Of a DNA stretch of 64,000 nt, positions 63,727 through 64,000 are shown in pieces. The DNA comes from Phytophthora sp. 'mugwort' (lineage: Eukaryota; Oomycota; Peronosporomycetes; Peronosporales; Peronosporaceae): assembly GCA_033558025.1 (NCBI GenBank), contig JAUCEF010000007.1, forward strand, positions 5,518,001 to 5,582,000. Direction: 5' to 3'. Positions within the stretch are counted from its first letter, which is position 1, and the number at the start of each line of letters is the position of its first letter. The translations under genes and the position numbers were made by a program. Below the pieces are notes generated by a model. It did not search any database. It worked only from the letters and a program-made list of their open reading frames with translations, and was not told the origin of the DNA.

Positions 63727-64000
63727 GATACCGGTATGACCTTCACTCAGTGGCATCGCAATCATCCTGTGATTACGAGACGAAGATTACGTCACGGTGT
63801 TTATGGGACGGTGTTTACGCCACGGACGATTACGCCATGGGTGGGTACAAGATTGTGGGTACATGATGGGCTCTACGTGGCACTCCCTGATTGGCTGAAG
63901 TAACTCAGTATCCAGTAGAGAATCCAGTAGAGTGTACCCAGTAGGTAGAACTGTAGGCTTAGAGGTAGCAAGGAGTTTGCGAACTAAGGACCTAAATCAA
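63684..64000 (+). repeat. E1 3' LTR (B, cut by window end)
   Basis: It begins TGTTGTCAAGG. It has private bases, including CGATCAG for CGACCAG near 63706 and AATCATCCTG near 63767. Confidence 0.94.

Larger units (their letters stand above)
60326..64000 (+). mobile_element. E1: copia family B element, outermost, right part
   Basis: It starts at the E2 insertion point in the zinc knuckle and runs through pol to a 3' LTR (63684 onward) that the window end cuts after 317 of about 354 bp. The 5' LTR and most of Gag lie left of the window. Confidence 0.94.

Noticed and set aside
1..64000. Host genes, tRNA or rRNA genes, CRISPR arrays, introns, or a novel defence or metabolic system
   Set aside because: After assigning all LTRs and internals nothing remains. 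The repeats present are LTRs and the tandem arrays.

Overview
The whole 64 kb is one nest of Ty1/copia-type LTR retrotransposons. I found no host gene, tRNA, rRNA or CRISPR, and every base can be assigned to an element. Two families occur. Family A has LTRs of about 339-350 bp and a polyprotein of about 1345 aa, with subtypes A1 and A2. Family B has LTRs of 354 bp (313 bp in variant B2) and a polyprotein of about 1375 aa. Both encode one continuous Gag-protease-integrase-RT-RNase H frame without introns. Both have a 16-nt primer site matching the anticodon arm of initiator tRNA-Met (half-tRNA priming, as in Drosophila copia). The intronless, GC-rich copia proteins resemble ones I remember from oomycetes such as Phytophthora. 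With no host gene present, that assignment is a guess.

Layout, reading the nest as brackets. E1 (B,+) is outermost; its right part is 60326-64000. E2 (A2,-; 59753-60325) lies in E1. E3 (A1,+; pieces 11840-11882, 25721-27150 and 58819-59752) lies in E2. E3 received three independent insertions. The first is E4 (A2,+; 8380-11839), which contains E5 (A1,-; 4423-8379), which contains E6 (A1,-; 1-4422). The second is E7, a tandem A2 array (-; 11883-25720) that contains E8 (B2,-; 17565-22282). The third is E9 (B,+; 27151-58818). E9 contains E10, a three-unit tandem B array (-; 29899-53044); E10 contains E11 (A1,-; 41763-51229); E11 contains E12 (A2,+; 45573-50296). E9 also contains E13 (B,+; 54025-58818). 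E12 therefore sits seven levels deep. The left ends of E1-E6 lie before position 1.

Six complete insertions have perfect 5-bp target-site duplications: GACTC (E7), ATCAG (E8), CCCCC (E9), GTTCC (E10), GTTTG (E11) and TGATG (E12). These fix the LTR ends as TA...CA for family A and TG...TT for family B, both non-canonical.

Uninterrupted open polyprotein genes are in E8, E10 units 1 and 2, E12 (lacking one zinc-knuckle cysteine) and E13. E10 unit 3 and E11 are open apart from the element inserted in them. E3, E4, E6, E7 and E9 carry frameshifts, nonsense codons or a lost start. The most notable features are the two tandem arrays with one target duplication each, coding sequence that runs from the primer site into or up to the 3' LTR, mosaic LTRs and RT tracts that show exchange between subtypes, and a hairpin-templated 27-bp insertion in an integrase gene. 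I saw no new type of system; the novelty lies in the architecture and recombination history.
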